Origin: Penium margaritaceum
Lineage: Eukaryota; Streptophyta; Zygnematophyceae; Desmidiales; Peniaceae
Direction: 5' to 3'
Assembly: GCA_023375785.1 (NCBI GenBank)
Contig: SZWC01003878.1
Span: 18,038-75,184, forward strand
Length of the DNA stretch: 57,147 nucleotides
The notes below the pieces were generated by a model. The model saw only the letters and a list, made by a program, of their open reading frames with translations, did not search any database and was not told the DNA's origin. A program made the position numbers and the translations under genes. The stretch's first letter is position 1. Every line of letters starts with the position of its first letter. This document shows positions 22,054 to 33,767 of this stretch, in pieces.

Positions 22054-23576
22054 ATGCCAGGTGACGATGAGTCTGTCATCGCAGACCTCTAGTGCCAGCT
22101 TAATCGCGCTCTAGAGACACAGCGCGAGGCTGATGATTGCCTCAAGCTGCAAGAGGCCAATTGTGCAACCTTTGTTGATGAAGTTGTTGCCATTGTCCTC
22201 AAGCATCTGCCAATTGCGTCAGTCTTTGCTGCTGCTAACTCTACTGCTGGGTCTGGCTCTGGTGCCTCTTTTGCTACTGGCTCTGCTACTACCGCTAACA
22301 CTGCTGTCGCTCCCGTTGCACCTCGCCAGCATGACTTTTTCTCCCAGCCGTATGACCTTTCTCGCAATCTCACCTTCTCTTCCTGGGAGGTGCGCTTCAG
22401 CCCTTAGGCTCAAGGCGAGCGCCTCTGGGAGTATTACTCCCTTCCTGATCCCTCTGCCTATCCTCCCTTTACACCACTCCCTGCTGAAGCTGCTCGTGCT
22501 GTCCGCGCCCTCATCCACGCTGCTCTGGCACACCTAGTGGATGACGTTGGTACATTCAAAGCTGATCCCTCTGTTGGTCGCCTTGCTGATCCCGTTGGCT
22601 CTTACGCCATGCAGCGTTGCCGCATGACCATTACGGGCCAAGCTGCACGGAGCGCTCTAATTGTGCACTTCAACACCCTCCTCATGCATGCCGACAAAAC
22701 CGCTGATGCCTACTAGGCTCGCGGTCTCAAGCTCCTTCGCGAGTTTGATGACACAGCTCCTGGTCAGCTATCCACAGTTCTCACTATGGTCAACGAGCTT
22801 ATCCCGGAGCTCTCTGACCTTCTTCGCGACGTCAAAGCCGACGAGCTTCAGTGTCTTGCTTCCCAGCCTGTTCCCCTCCCCTCACTTCCTGGGGTTGGCG
22901 CCCTGTGGAACTTCACTACTGAGTGCCTCGCTGCTTGGTGGACTAGTCTTCAGAACAAGCGGCTCCACCGGTCCTCTATCACGGGTGTCCCTGCACTCAC
23001 CACAGTTCCTTGACCTTCTTTTTCCTCCGTGACCCCTACTGTATCCACTTCTTCCATGTCCTCTACGGTAATTGCCCTATCTTCTCAGTGTCGTGGTCAG
23101 GACAAGGGAAGGAACAAAGGCAAAGGCAAGGGCAAAGAGAAGGCAGCCGTCTCTTCATCTCGGTCCCAGGTACTGTCGTCTGCTGATCATGTGGCTCTAC
23201 CGAGAACTTTGCCTGTGCGTTCCCTGCTCCACCAGATGACCTGTGGCTTCCCCGTGCTATGCGCGCCCTCTGGGCTCGCACCTCTGGCGGCGCTTCAGCA
23301 TCTTCATCCTCCTCTGGTGCCACGCCCTCCTCTTCATCGGCCGCCCCGTCATCTGCCCATGCCTACTCCAGTGCTAGGCTGCCTCCCGGCCCTCCTCTCT
23401 TCCCGTACCCATGGGGCTGGCCTCCTCCGTATGGTGCACCGTCCTACACCGCGCCTCCGTCATCAGCCTACACCGTCCTGTCATGGTTCCCGCCCGCCTC
23501 GGGTGCTTCGACCCCGGCTCCATCCGTGTCTATCGCGGGCGATGGTGATCGGCAGCTGGAGCAGTCCCTTCTTTAG
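22054..23576 (+). pseudogene. gag of copia element 1
   Basis: Starts MPGDDESVIADL at 22054 in an ACC-ATG context. It contains CQLNRALETQREADDCLKLQEAN (coil) and a helical gag-like core around 22600-22980 (ITGQAARSALIVHFNTLLMHADK, LKLLREFDDTAPGQLS). Then comes a Lys/Gly-rich stretch (DKGRNKGKGKGKEK) at about 23100. No CCHC knuckle was seen. From 22054 to about 23200 the frame is unbroken except for stops at 22090, 22405 and 22714 (all TAG) and 23011 (TGA). A frameshift near 23230 joins the protease frame, which has a TAG at 23574. Confidence 0.7.
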
Positions 23577-23717
23577 CTTTTGCGCCTTCGCGATCAAAGA
23601 GGTGAGGGTGTCGCTTCATTGGCCAGCGGTCCCACGTGTCAGTCAGACTTAGTGCTTCGTGGTGACCCCCGCGGGGCACATGCTCGAGTCCTTGTCTCCC
23701 TCCATTTTGTGGATTGA

Positions 23718-25073
23718 GCATTGGTAGTCTGTCGTCCTCCCACGTTGCCTAGCTGCATGTGTTCCGTCGTCTTGTCCCGTTCCCCCTGTTGGCAGTGTCG
23801 CTACCACTGTGGTGTCCTCCACAGTGTGCGTCGGTCAGGTGACTTCTGGATCTTGGATTCAGGAGCCACCCACCACATGACCTCAGTGCACTCCTTGTTG
23901 ATCTCTCTTGGCCTTGCCTGGTCTATGTGCGACGTTCGTACTGGGTCGGGCCAGTTGCTCCCCGTTCATGGTATTGGTGTCGTTCATTTTGTTGGCTCCT
24001 CCAACGTTCTGTGCCTTCCTGATGTTCTGTACATTCCTTCCCTGGAACTCAGCCTGTTGTCGGTGCCCTCTCTTGATGCTCAGGACATGGACTTCGCTGC
24101 TAGTCGTGGTATTGCCACTATCCGCCTACGTTCCACTGGTCGTGTTGTCCTACACAGACTCAAGTGTGACAAGTTGTATCGTGTGCCACTGCTCTCTTCC
24201 TGTGCTCCGTCTGTTGGCACCGCACTTGCCCATGTTGCTCCTCTCTCTCGTGACCTTGTTTGCCTGTTGCATCGCTGTCTTGCTCATGTTCACACCGATT
24301 CTATCTCTAGCATGATCTGTCTTCAACCCGCCTTGGGCTTGTCACCGTCGACCTTCCCTGCTCCCTACCCTGCTAACTGTCTCGACTATGCACAGGGCAA
24401 AATGCATCGTGCTCCCTTCTCTGATTCTGAGTCTCATTCCACTCATCCCCTTGACCGTGTCCATGCCAACATCATTGGTCCCCTTCCCCATGACCTTCTT
24501 GGGAATGTTGGCCGATATGTCTTGTGCCATAGTGATGACTTCTCCCGCTTTCGTTGGGTCTTCGCTCTCCACTACAAGAGCGATGTCTGTCCCACCATTC
24601 AGACTTGGCTTGCTCAGGCTGAGCGGGCCTGTCAGCGCGCCTTGCAAGTATTCCGCAGTGACCATGGCGGTGAATTCCTTGGCCCCACAACCTGTTTTCT
24701 CATGTCTAAATGGGTGTGTCTGGAGACCTCTGCTCCCTACACACCCCAGCAAAATGGGGTCTCTAAACGTTGGAACCGCACCCTCGCCGATGGTGTTAGG
24801 AATCTTCTATCCGAGTCTAGTCTTCCCTCGCTCTTTGCCTTTGAGGCCATGAGCTACATGACCTGGGTCTGGAATCGGGTCCCACACGGCCCTCTTCCTG
24901 GCTCCATTACCCCTTTTTAGCGCTGGTCCGGCTCTCGTGCCGATCTTTGTCTCGCACGTGTCTGGGGCTGTAGTGCTTCCGTCTGGCTGCCTGACAATCT
25001 TTGAGATGGCAAGCTCTCCCCTTGGGGTCGCTTGTACCCCTTCTTGGGTGCTTCCTCCCAGTCCAAAGCCTAA
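23718..25073 (+). pseudogene. protease and integrase of copia element 1
   Basis: The protease motif is FWILDSGATHHMT near residue 40. The pre-integrase zinc part has HRCLAH but reads CLDYAQGKMHRAPF where C-x2-C is usual, so the last Cys is Tyr. The integrase core follows with DRVHANIIGPLP, DDFSRFRWVF, FRSDHGGEF and YTPQQNGVSKRWNRTL, so the three acidic catalytic residues appear present. The frame is open from 23718 to 24917, then has TAG 24918, TGA 25002 and TAA 25071 while family pattern (RVWGCSASVW, RLWDPVRQRVVESRDAF) continues. Protease matures the polyprotein; integrase inserts the DNA copy. Confidence 0.9.
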
Positions 25074-25485
25074 CGATTGTGGGACCCAGTGCGTCAGCGA
25101 GTGGTTGAGTCCCGCGACGCCTTCCTCTTTGAGTCTGTCTTTCTTCGTGATCTCAGTCGTCTCTTGTCCGATGCCTCCCTTCTCCTGCTCTCTCGGCTGG
25201 GGGGGAAGTCGGCCTGGTCCCATCTTCCGTCCCTTTGGCTGTGACCTTGCAGCCGGCACCCTCGACTCTTCCGCAGTCGTCAGCCTCGATGTCTCCACCT
25301 GCCTTGCTGCCCTTCTAGCCCTCGTCGTCTAGCACATCAAGCACTCCTATCTCCCCAGTTGTGTCGGGCTCAACACCCACGTCAGCGTCACCATCCACCT
25401 CTCTAGTCTCTCTAACTGTGGCTGACCCTCCTGGGGCAACAGAGCCCACTAGCCGAGTGCCCGTCTCACCCTTTGTACGAGGTGG

Positions 25486-27300
25486 ATGTCTACGTGCACT
25501 TCCCCATCGCACCTCCAGTGTCCGCACGACGACCGTCCGTTCGTCTTAGGAGCAGACGCCTCAGTCCCCGGTTGTGCCGACGGGCATGGAAGCTCTGGTG
25601 TTGTTCATCCCAGATTTACCTTAGGGTATGCCCTGCTTGTCTCCAAGCACACACGTGCTGCCACTGTCATTGCCGCTGACGCTATGGCTGAGTGTCATGC
25701 GACCGCTGACACCACCTGTCCGACACCTAAGCCTACCACTACGCGGCAGGCACGTGCGTCTCCCGATGCTCAACAGTGGGAAGCCTCCATGCGTGATGAG
25801 CTGAAAGCTCTCGAAAACCATGTTGTGTACAAGTTGGCAGACCTGCCACCAGGGCGCAAAGCCACTGAGGCACGTTGGGTCTTCCGGCGCAAGTACAAAC
25901 CCAATGGCACACTAGATAAGTACAAGGCTCGTCTCACGGCCAAGGGGTTCTCCCAAGTCCCTGGTGTTAACTTTGACGAAACATTTGCACCGGTTGGTCG
26001 TTATACCACAGCTCGAGCCTTGCTAAGTCCGGTCGCCCAGCATGACTGGGAGCTGGAGCAGATGGACACCAACAATGCTTTCCTGCATGGTCAACTTGAC
26101 GAGGATATTTACATGATTCAACCCCCTAGGTTCTCCGATGGCACCGACAGAGTGTGGCGATTGCAAAAGGCCCTCTATGGTCTGAAGCAGTCGTCTCGGT
26201 GCTGGAATTAGGATATCACGTCCACACTTCAAAAGGGCGGCTACCAACGTAGCTCGATTGACCCCTCGCTCTTTGTCACTCCTCTGTCTGCCCCTTTTGT
26301 TGTTGTCCTCGTCTATGTGGATGACTTGCTGATAGCATCACTCAGTGAGGAGGTTGTGTGATTGGTGAAAGCACTCCTTCAGTTGACTTACAAGATGAAG
26401 GATTTGGGGCCGGCTCGTGTCTTGTTGGGCATGGAGCTAGAGCGCGACCGCTCTCGCCACGTTCTTCAAGTTCACCAGGCTGGCTATGTGCGCAGCCTGG
26501 GGGAGCGCTTGGCCCCACTCTTTGAGACAGTGCCCACAGAGTCCACGCCCATGACCCCAGCAGAATAGAGGCTACTAAAGACATTGGATGTGTCAAAGCT
26601 GGGAGAGCCAGTTGACGTGACAGACTACCTCCGTCTGATTGGCTCGCTCATGTACCTAGCGACAACAACCAGGGCGGATGTTGCTTTCGTTGTGAATTTC
26701 CTTGCACAGTTTTCACGGTGTCCGAGAGCATGACATCTGGAGGAAGCTCTGCGCGTCGTTTGATACGCCTCGTCCACGGCTCGCACTGATCTTTGCTACA
26801 GAGCACAACCATCAATGGTGATCGACAAATACACAGATATTGACTGGGCCCATGATGCTCATGCTGGCAGTCGTACTGGTAACATTTTTACTATTAGCGG
26901 CACCGTAGTGTCATGGAAGAGTGGCAAGCAGGATTGTGTTGCTTGCAATCCCAGTGAGGCCGAGTATGTTGCACTTGGGGCGGGCACTTGTGAGAGCATT
27001 TGGCTTTGTCGACTGTTCCAGCAGCTGAGTGTGCCCATTCGCTACATCACTCTGCAATGCGAAAATCAAAGCACCAAAGCCATTGCTGAGCACGACGTCA
27101 TGCATCACACTCGCACAACGCATATCAATGTTGAACATCATTTTGTGCACTAGAGAGTGGCTGCAGGTGAAGTCCAAATTGTCTGGGTTGACACTCGAAA
27201 GTAGAGAGCTGACTTCCTTACGAAGGCACTCAGCAGCAACATCTACAAGGCTGCAATCCATGCCGTTGGCTTGTTGTGTGCTCGTAATGCTCCCCGTTGA
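25486..27300 (+). pseudogene. reverse transcriptase and RNase H of copia element 1
   Basis: One frame of 1,815 bases has no indel but seven stops: TAG at 26209, 26566, 27151 and 27202; TGA at 26359, 26731 and 26761. Domains in order: WEASMRDELKALENH; ARWVFRRKYKPNGTLDKYKARL; DETFAPV; MDTNNAFLHGQLDEDIYM; ALYGLKQSSRCW; the catalytic LVYVDDLLIAS; YLRLIGSLMYLATTTRADV; and RNase H with SWKSGKQDCVACNPSEAEYVALGAGT and ADFLTKALS. It ends at a TGA at 27298, probably the original stop, 100 bases before the 3' LTR. Apart from the stops it is well preserved. Confidence 0.93.
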
Positions 27301-27399
27301 GTCATTGCCCCTGTGCGTATCAGTGTCCAGTTGTGATTGTCACACCTTGTGACGATTGTGTGTGTGTGCTGTGTGCGTTGGCTGTGGGTCATGGGGGAC

Positions 27400-27726
27400 T
27401 GTTGGTTTTGTGTCCCGAACACACTGTCACCTCTGGCCTCGTTGCACACCCCACCGTTCACTGATGCAGGTGACTTAGAGGGAGGGACCGTGCTGCCGGC
27501 GCGTTCGTCTTCACTTAGTTGTGGTCGTTGACCATGGTTACACCGGCGGTGTTTAGGCCCACAGATACATGGTGCTGATTGATGTTTCCTAACTTGGTCA
27601 CTCAGGTTTGAATCCTTGGGACTCTGCAACTTTACGTTCGTTGACGTCTTTTGTCGACACTTGTCACGCTCCTTTCTATGGAATTTCCCTCCACTCGTTG
27701 TCCTCTCCATTCACTCACTACTTACA
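27400..27726 (+). repeat. 3' LTR of copia element 1
   Basis: Runs from TGTTGGTTTTGTG to CACTACTTACA, preceded by the purine tract ATGGGGGAC. Confidence 0.9.
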
Positions 27727-27731
27727 ATGTT

Positions 27732-30700
27732 AAGTGAAGAGCGAATGTCCAAAGTGGGTATCAGAGTCAAGTCGTGAAAAGTTGATAATGGGTGCTTCTT
27801 TTTAAAACTTAGGGCAGAGTGTGCACCGATTGAAATCAGTGGGGAGAACGAGAACCCCCCCTGCCGAAAACTAGGCATACCGTAGTGATTTTTGCACTCG
27901 TTCAAAATCATTATTTTACATTCGCCCATGTTCACTAGCATAATTATGGGTTATGAAGTTGTCATTTCCATACACACAAAATGCCAAAACACCTACTGAC
28001 GTAATGCAATACTATTGAGATCTCACGTTAGGCTTTCGGCAGCACGCTCCTACACGACTTTGTGCACTCGGACGTGCTGACGATCGGTCGTTTGACACGT
28101 CAGGTTACGCCGACATTCCAATTGCGTCAATCGGACGCAACCGCACTCAAAAACTTGAATCGTCGAATGCCCGGGTAACGTTTTTTACGTGAATCTCTAG
28201 TGGAGAGGGGTTGAACAGGACCATGGGCGCAATAGAAAATCAAGTGGCAAAAGAGGGATGTCGTGGGAGAATCAACACCTAAATCATGCGAGGCTAAAAA
28301 TTGGGCGAACTCAAAGATCACATCATTCAGGAAAAAAAAAGTGAACGAATACAAGGATCACTACGTTAGTACTATTCTTCTCCCAATCCTGCCTGACACG
28401 TGAACAAAGTTTTCAACTGTGGGTAACCTGGACAGAACGTCTTCGAATGGTGGGCAAAAAGGGATCAGCGCCAAAAATGATATCCTCAATTGTCCCTCTT
28501 GGATGACCTTATGACGAGAATGGACTCCGCATCCGGACCTTGGTCAGATCATACTAATGAGAGGAGTCATTTGTGAGAGTTCACTTCACGGCAAAGGTAA
28601 TATTCACGACACACCTGCGCAGTTGCCATGAGCAATCGGGTCTCGAGGGCTCACTCAATCACAAGGACTTGCACCTTGTTTCATCTGCCGTGTTACATTG
28701 GGTTCGCAATAATTTTTTTGATCATTCTGGAATGTTGTCAAAGTTGTCAGAAACTTCTAAAATGGAACACAGCAGGTCGGGGAAGTGGGCCAAAACTTCC
28801 TCCGCCGAAAGACAGAAGACTTTGCAAGCCGTGTCATGATGGGTCATGGGTGTAAACATAGAAATTCCTAGTTGCGAAGTGTAGGAACTTTTGTACGTCA
28901 AGGACGTAACAAACGTTTTTTTGGTTAGAAATGTAAGGATTTTAATTGGGGCGATGTGGCTCATATATTAGAACCATTGTCACGGCCATGCCTAATCGAC
29001 GAATGAAGTCGTCGATCGAGCGAAGCGAGGGGGGCCTCGCGCTAGCGGGCCAATGAGGTTACCTTCGAACGCATGGGGTGTTTTGTTTCCCCCATTTAAA
29101 AATTTCGCAAAACTTTGTGAAAAAATTCAACAACCCCTCAGTAGAGGGCTTTGTGATGTTTCTCTCATGTCTGATGACATCAACATATTGTGGCTCGATG
29201 GCATGTAGCGTCCTCACAGCTTGTACATCGGGATATAATGATTGTTTTCAACGCTAGATGGATGTATTATTAATAAAGAAGCAAAATTTTGCAAAAATGG
29301 GTATGGTATGGTGAGTGTACAAAACGTGGATAGAACGATAGATATTGAGAATACTGTGGATACATGGTGACTCCCTCGGCAGAAAAATGGTCCTGGTTCG
29401 ACCTTGTTTTACAGGAGTAGAATAACTGTTCCCGACTTCAGAGAAACGGCATTTCTGATGAAGCAAAGGCCATCGTTGACGTGGACAGTTTTCAAGTACC
29501 GGTTGTTCTTATCTTTGCCGTGTTCCGCAACATTTTGTTTTGTATTGGGCGGAGTCGAACCTGTTCATGGAAGATGAATAAATGTAGTGAGCGCCTCATT
29601 AAAAAAATGTGTATACGCGCGAGCGGCGAGAGCGCTTACGCCGGTGTCGGCCCTCTACGACAAGCGTAGCCGGCTGCATTCGTGCGTGTTTTGCGGGTAA
29701 GGGGTTTGAGCCCTTGACCTGCGGGCCACCGACAAGGCTCGCGGAGCTGCGCTCCGTCGACGGTCCTGGCGAGCGAGGTCTGAAATTTAAGATTTTCATA
29801 GCTTCAAACTCCCGTCGTCGATCGCACTTCTTTCCATGTGAGCCATCGATGTCAGATATCGGAAAATTACAATGAATTTTTACGACTCACAAAATGTATC
29901 TATTCTTTCTCGCTGTATCGACGAGAACCGGCCTCTTGTAGTGACAAAATGTCGTGGTGGCGACGGGCGCGAACTTCCCCACGACCAAAAACAACCTTGA
30001 AACATGGACGAACATTTGCATCATTCCGAACCAAAAACCTGTCAGTCCCAAACGGCCACGGCACTAGCGGTCGATACAAAAAACGAAAAAAACTGTTGCG
30101 GAACACGGCACTTGTCTTTGTATTAGTCTTGAATGTAACAGCGAAATTTGAATTGAAACCGACGACAACGAAGCCGAGTAGTTTACAATTTGTGCATACA
30201 CGACTGATTATCTAAGACAAGCTACCAAACTAACTAGACCCGGAAAATAGTTCAACCAACTTTTGATTCCAACAGCAACCCATGTTTCCCCTGTCCTGAA
30301 TCGCCTTTGCGATCTTGCTAACGAAAATTGACAGGTTGACTTTCCGATTAAGCTGTGTGCATGCTCTGTTTACAGTCGAGTCATCGCATCCACTCACGTC
30401 TATCGGATTGGCCGGAGGTTACAGCTGACGCACATCCAAGGCGGAGAGATCTGCGCGTGAGAGGGCGTGAACGAAATATCTGGGTGGTGTTTCTAAAGAC
30501 AAGTATCTCAGAATTCTTGCACTTTTGTATAGAGAACGACAATCTGCTTTTGCAGTTTTTTAAGAAAGTTTATTCGGGAACAGCAGCCTGCAGTGGAGCG
30601 TGGATTAATGATTCTAGAATGTTATTGCGGACGTAAGGGATTCTGTTGCGCCTCGGGACATGGAAAATGAGGCATCAATAACTTTAACCCGACACAACCA

Positions 30701-32453
30701 GTAAACATAGACAACAAAAGACGTGAATTTAGATTCTGAGGTTCCTTAGGTGACACTGGTTTGCGTTCAAGATGAATTTTTTGGCAACAAATACTTGTAC
30801 TTCCATCAAGAGTGATAGATTGTCTTACTGAGCAGCACCCATACAAAAGTTGAAGTCTAGAAACCCCTTTGCCACGACAGCCAGCCGGCGAGAATTTTGG
30901 CTGAACTTAGGCGTACGGACACCGCAATTGCACAGACGGTCCTGTTAGTATTTCATAGCAATGACCCAATTTGATTCCCTGGTCCTTGCGCATCGATTCA
31001 CAACAATATTTCAGTTTCGGGAAGGTTGTCTGGTGCCCTGTCTTTGTCACCCTCGTGTTTCATGGACCCTGCACAAGGCAAGCTCGAACCTGACGGACGT
31101 CTCCCAACATTGTATTAAAGTCAGCCCCTCTCTTCAAACAATAAGATATACCTTACTGCCTGTTGATTTCCTTGTCCCAAAAACATTTTTAAATGTAGTT
31201 TCAATAAATTTTTTGGATTATAAATCCATGTTCTAAAAATAGACAAAATCCCTTCAACCCGTTTCTCTTGAATTTGTTATTTCGCCAGGATGAGAATAGC
31301 TTAACCTCTGTCCTCTCAATTTCCGTTATAGCTGTTCATCTGACAACGGGATGTAAGACTTATGCGTGGTTACAGGCGGCCACACGAGCGCCCAATTTTG
31401 TGTTTTAGATTTCGATCCGCTCTTGAGTGCCAAACCTCACCTTAGGAATTCACCAAATGCATTCTTTATTCAAAGAGAATGAAAAAAATGAAGCAATTTT
31501 TTTTGTCCCCAAGAATAATGAAATAACGAAATTATCATGATTTTTGGTAAATACTATGAAGGGAAAGCTTCTCAAGCTTATCGTTAGTTTGTCATAGTAG
31601 ACCCTTATAACGTGTTTATAAATCACATCAGAGTGGAGAATTTGAATGAAAATTTTGAATAACAAAATGATTCAATAAAATTTCCCTTTCCTAATTCACT
31701 TTTAGGCGACACTGACACATGGTGATGCATAAGAAACAAACAAAACCATTACCATAAAATCAAACATGAGAATTAGGACCTTGTTTTTCTCCCTACATCA
31801 ACAAGGTAGAACAATAAGCAACTAAAAAGTGTACAATAGTTGTAAAATACCATAATCCTTGAAAATATTTAGAATTCAAATCATATTTCACTCATGGGAA
31901 AATATTAAACAAAAATTAGACAACATGAAGGGGTACATTAAAAAGGAGGACATGAGAATGAAAAGTTTTTGTTGATATTAGAATTAATTTCAGTTTTCTC
32001 AGAATACAGTGCAATGTAGGACAAAGCTAAGAAAGAATAAATGATGAACATAGTTGGAAGTGATGAGTAATAAGTAAAGATAATCCTATCAACAAGAGAT
32101 GTGCAAGCATTAGCCCTTTACAGAGAAAGACGGTTTTTGCAATTAACTATAGATACGTTAAAGGTATTGTGGCTGTAAGCACATGGCCCTTGTGTGGCCA
32201 CACAAATGGTAAATGGGCACAAGTAAGCTTTAAGTTCAGCGATTAGTCATCAAAAGTATGTTTAGGATCGAGTTTTCTCATGGGCTGAGTTTTTTATGCG
32301 TGAACTAATGTAATGCTAGCCTAACAACTACACTTGGTGTTACAACATGTTGAAAAATTCAAGTGCATTGCTCGACAAAATATGATGGAAACACAAAGAG
32401 TAAAAATGAGCCTCATGATTTGAAATTATTGCAACAAGTGGTTTGGATGTCAC
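27732..32453. other. unassigned intergenic DNA
   Basis: About 4.7 kb with no coding domain I recognise on either strand. Noted inside: a primer-site-like GGGTATCAGAGTC near 27756, perhaps a relic of another element; a small inverted repeat CGACGA/TCGTCG near 28996; a GC-rich patch at 29620-29780; and AT-rich sequence from 31200 on. This is probably the older chromosomal background. Confidence 0.4.
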
Positions 32454-32458
32454 CACAT
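32454..32458. other. target site duplication, left copy (CACAT)
   Basis: Identical to 40334-40338 just outside the other LTR; five bases is usual for copia insertion. Confidence 0.92.
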
Positions 32459-32993
32459 TGTCCAGGGATGTAATTACTGCACAGATGTCAAGCTCTAATA
32501 TGGTGAAGACGACACTACATTGGGAGCACTGTACCAAAAGTTACGGATTCTACGGTGAATTCCCTGGTCCATGTCTACTAGGAATTCTCTCTTGTACTCG
32601 CTAGATAACATCTTACAACCAGCCCTAAAGTAGTCTAAAGGACCTCGTTTGTAATATAGTGTGCTGCCATGCGTAAGGGGGTTACGCATGCCTCTAGTTA
32701 GTTCTAGCAGGGAGGGGAGCTACCTACTACACAACACTACATGGATATCCTGGTCAAGGAGTCCTCTAACTGACTAGGCAAGACTCATGCACCCTTGGCA
32801 TGAAGTCCACACTACATCACCATCACCATGCATGCAGCTTGGACCCTTCAACCTACATGGGTTTATCTAGCACGAGCTTTTGGAGGGTCCCGTTTGACGA
32901 ATTTGATGTACCAGCATGGCAATATCAACGGTCTTCAGAGAAAATCCTACACAGGAAGCAACCTCCTAAGGAACGTGCACCTGAACACGTGAT

Positions 32994-33126
32994 GAAGCTT
33001 CCTCAACAAGGAAGCTTCTCCCTGAACCTAAAGGGATGAAAACAACAACTCTGACCTACACGTAATTTCACCTAGAAGGAAGCTTCCCAAAGAGGCAGCA
33101 GACCTGAACCACCTGAAGGAAGCTTC
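32994..33126 (+). promoter_or_regulatory. cluster of four GAAGCTTC heat-shock-element-like palindromes
   Basis: Copies at 32994-33001, 33011-33018, 33079-33086 and 33119-33126. Each is GAA-NN-TTC, the core pair of a plant heat-shock element, lying 35 to 165 bases upstream of the TATA box. The 3' LTR keeps copies at 39753, 39821, 39838 and 39878. Heat-responsive transcription is inferred by analogy with the Arabidopsis copia element ONSEN, not shown. Confidence 0.6.
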
Positions 33127-33159
33127 TCCCTCAGTTGGTTAACTTGCCAGGTCCACGGG

Positions 33160-33166
33160 TATAAAG
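33160..33166 (+). promoter_or_regulatory. TATA box of the copia element 2 LTR promoter
   Basis: TATAAAG in the context GGGTATAAAGGGG; the 3' LTR has TATAAAA at the matching place (39919-39925). Transcription would start about 30 bases downstream. Confidence 0.75.
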
Positions 33167-33594
33167 GGGGAAGCTCCTCTGAGTTCACATCTATCTCAGC
33201 ATTCTGTAATCATTCAGCTCTTCTCAAGCCTCTGACTCTAGATCCCAGACCAAGACTCTGCTGAAAATTCCTCCAAGGCCTCTATAAGCCTGGCAAGGCC
33301 TGCCACCCTGGGTGGAGGCTACCTTGGAGGCCAGTCAACCTTCAGACTACGCCAAGACCCTTACCACAACGACCTACAAGGCCTAGCAAGTGGTTACCCC
33401 TCTATGGGCCAGGAGTCGTGATAGTCTAGTGTGCATAGCTTTTCATGTACCATACTTGTACTTTGTAACAATCAAGATTTCGGTCCACACTTCCTAACCC
33501 TTCTCTTGCTATCGTACATGTTGCACTGCTGATCACCTAAAGATCCTACCAGCAAGGGTCTTAGCCTTTGCTGCCTGTCTCAAAAAACTTAACA

Positions 33595-33606
33595 TGGTAT
33601 TAGAGC
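33595..33606 (+). other. primer-binding site of copia element 2
   Basis: TGGTATTAGAGC directly follows the LTR's terminal CA and differs from the initiator-Met tRNA complement TGGTATCAGAGC by one C-to-T change. Confidence 0.9.
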
Positions 33607-33767
33607 CCTAGGTAGTGATTTTAGCAGTTTGTAGTTGTAGTAACAACATACTACGTTGGTGGTGGAGACGTTCTCCACCAATCATGTACAAGTGTTGGGT
33701 GAGAGGCGAAGGTGACGCCACTTCACGTGCATGAGAGGCGTTCCAACTACACAAAATCACAAACAAC

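Larger units (their letters stand above)
19903..27726 (+). mobile_element. Ty1/copia retrotransposon 1, inactivated
   Basis: A 7.8-kb element with LTRs at 19903-20392 and 27400-27726. Flanking bases GTGTT (19898-19902) and ATGTT (27727-27731) are a target duplication with one change. Gag, protease, integrase, then reverse transcriptase and RNase H is the copia order. The primer site TGGTATCATAG follows the 5' LTR at 20393, and ATGGGGGAC precedes the 3' LTR as a short purine tract. A long stretch from 20440 to 22050 rich in Ser, Ala and Thr codons in several frames has no recognisable domain. Most damage is premature stops rather than frameshifts. Confidence 0.92.
32459..33594 (+). repeat. 5' LTR of copia element 2
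   Basis: From TGTCCAGGGATG to AAACTTAACA, aligned throughout with 39223-40333. Contains four GAAGCTTC palindromes upstream of a TATA box and a long pyrimidine-rich downstream half. Confidence 0.93.

Noticed and set aside
29690..29735. tRNA T-arm-like AAGGG-GTTTGAG-CCCTT followed by GGCCACC
   Set aside because: No matching acceptor, D or anticodon arms could be assembled at the right distances; a SINE relic is possible but unsupported.
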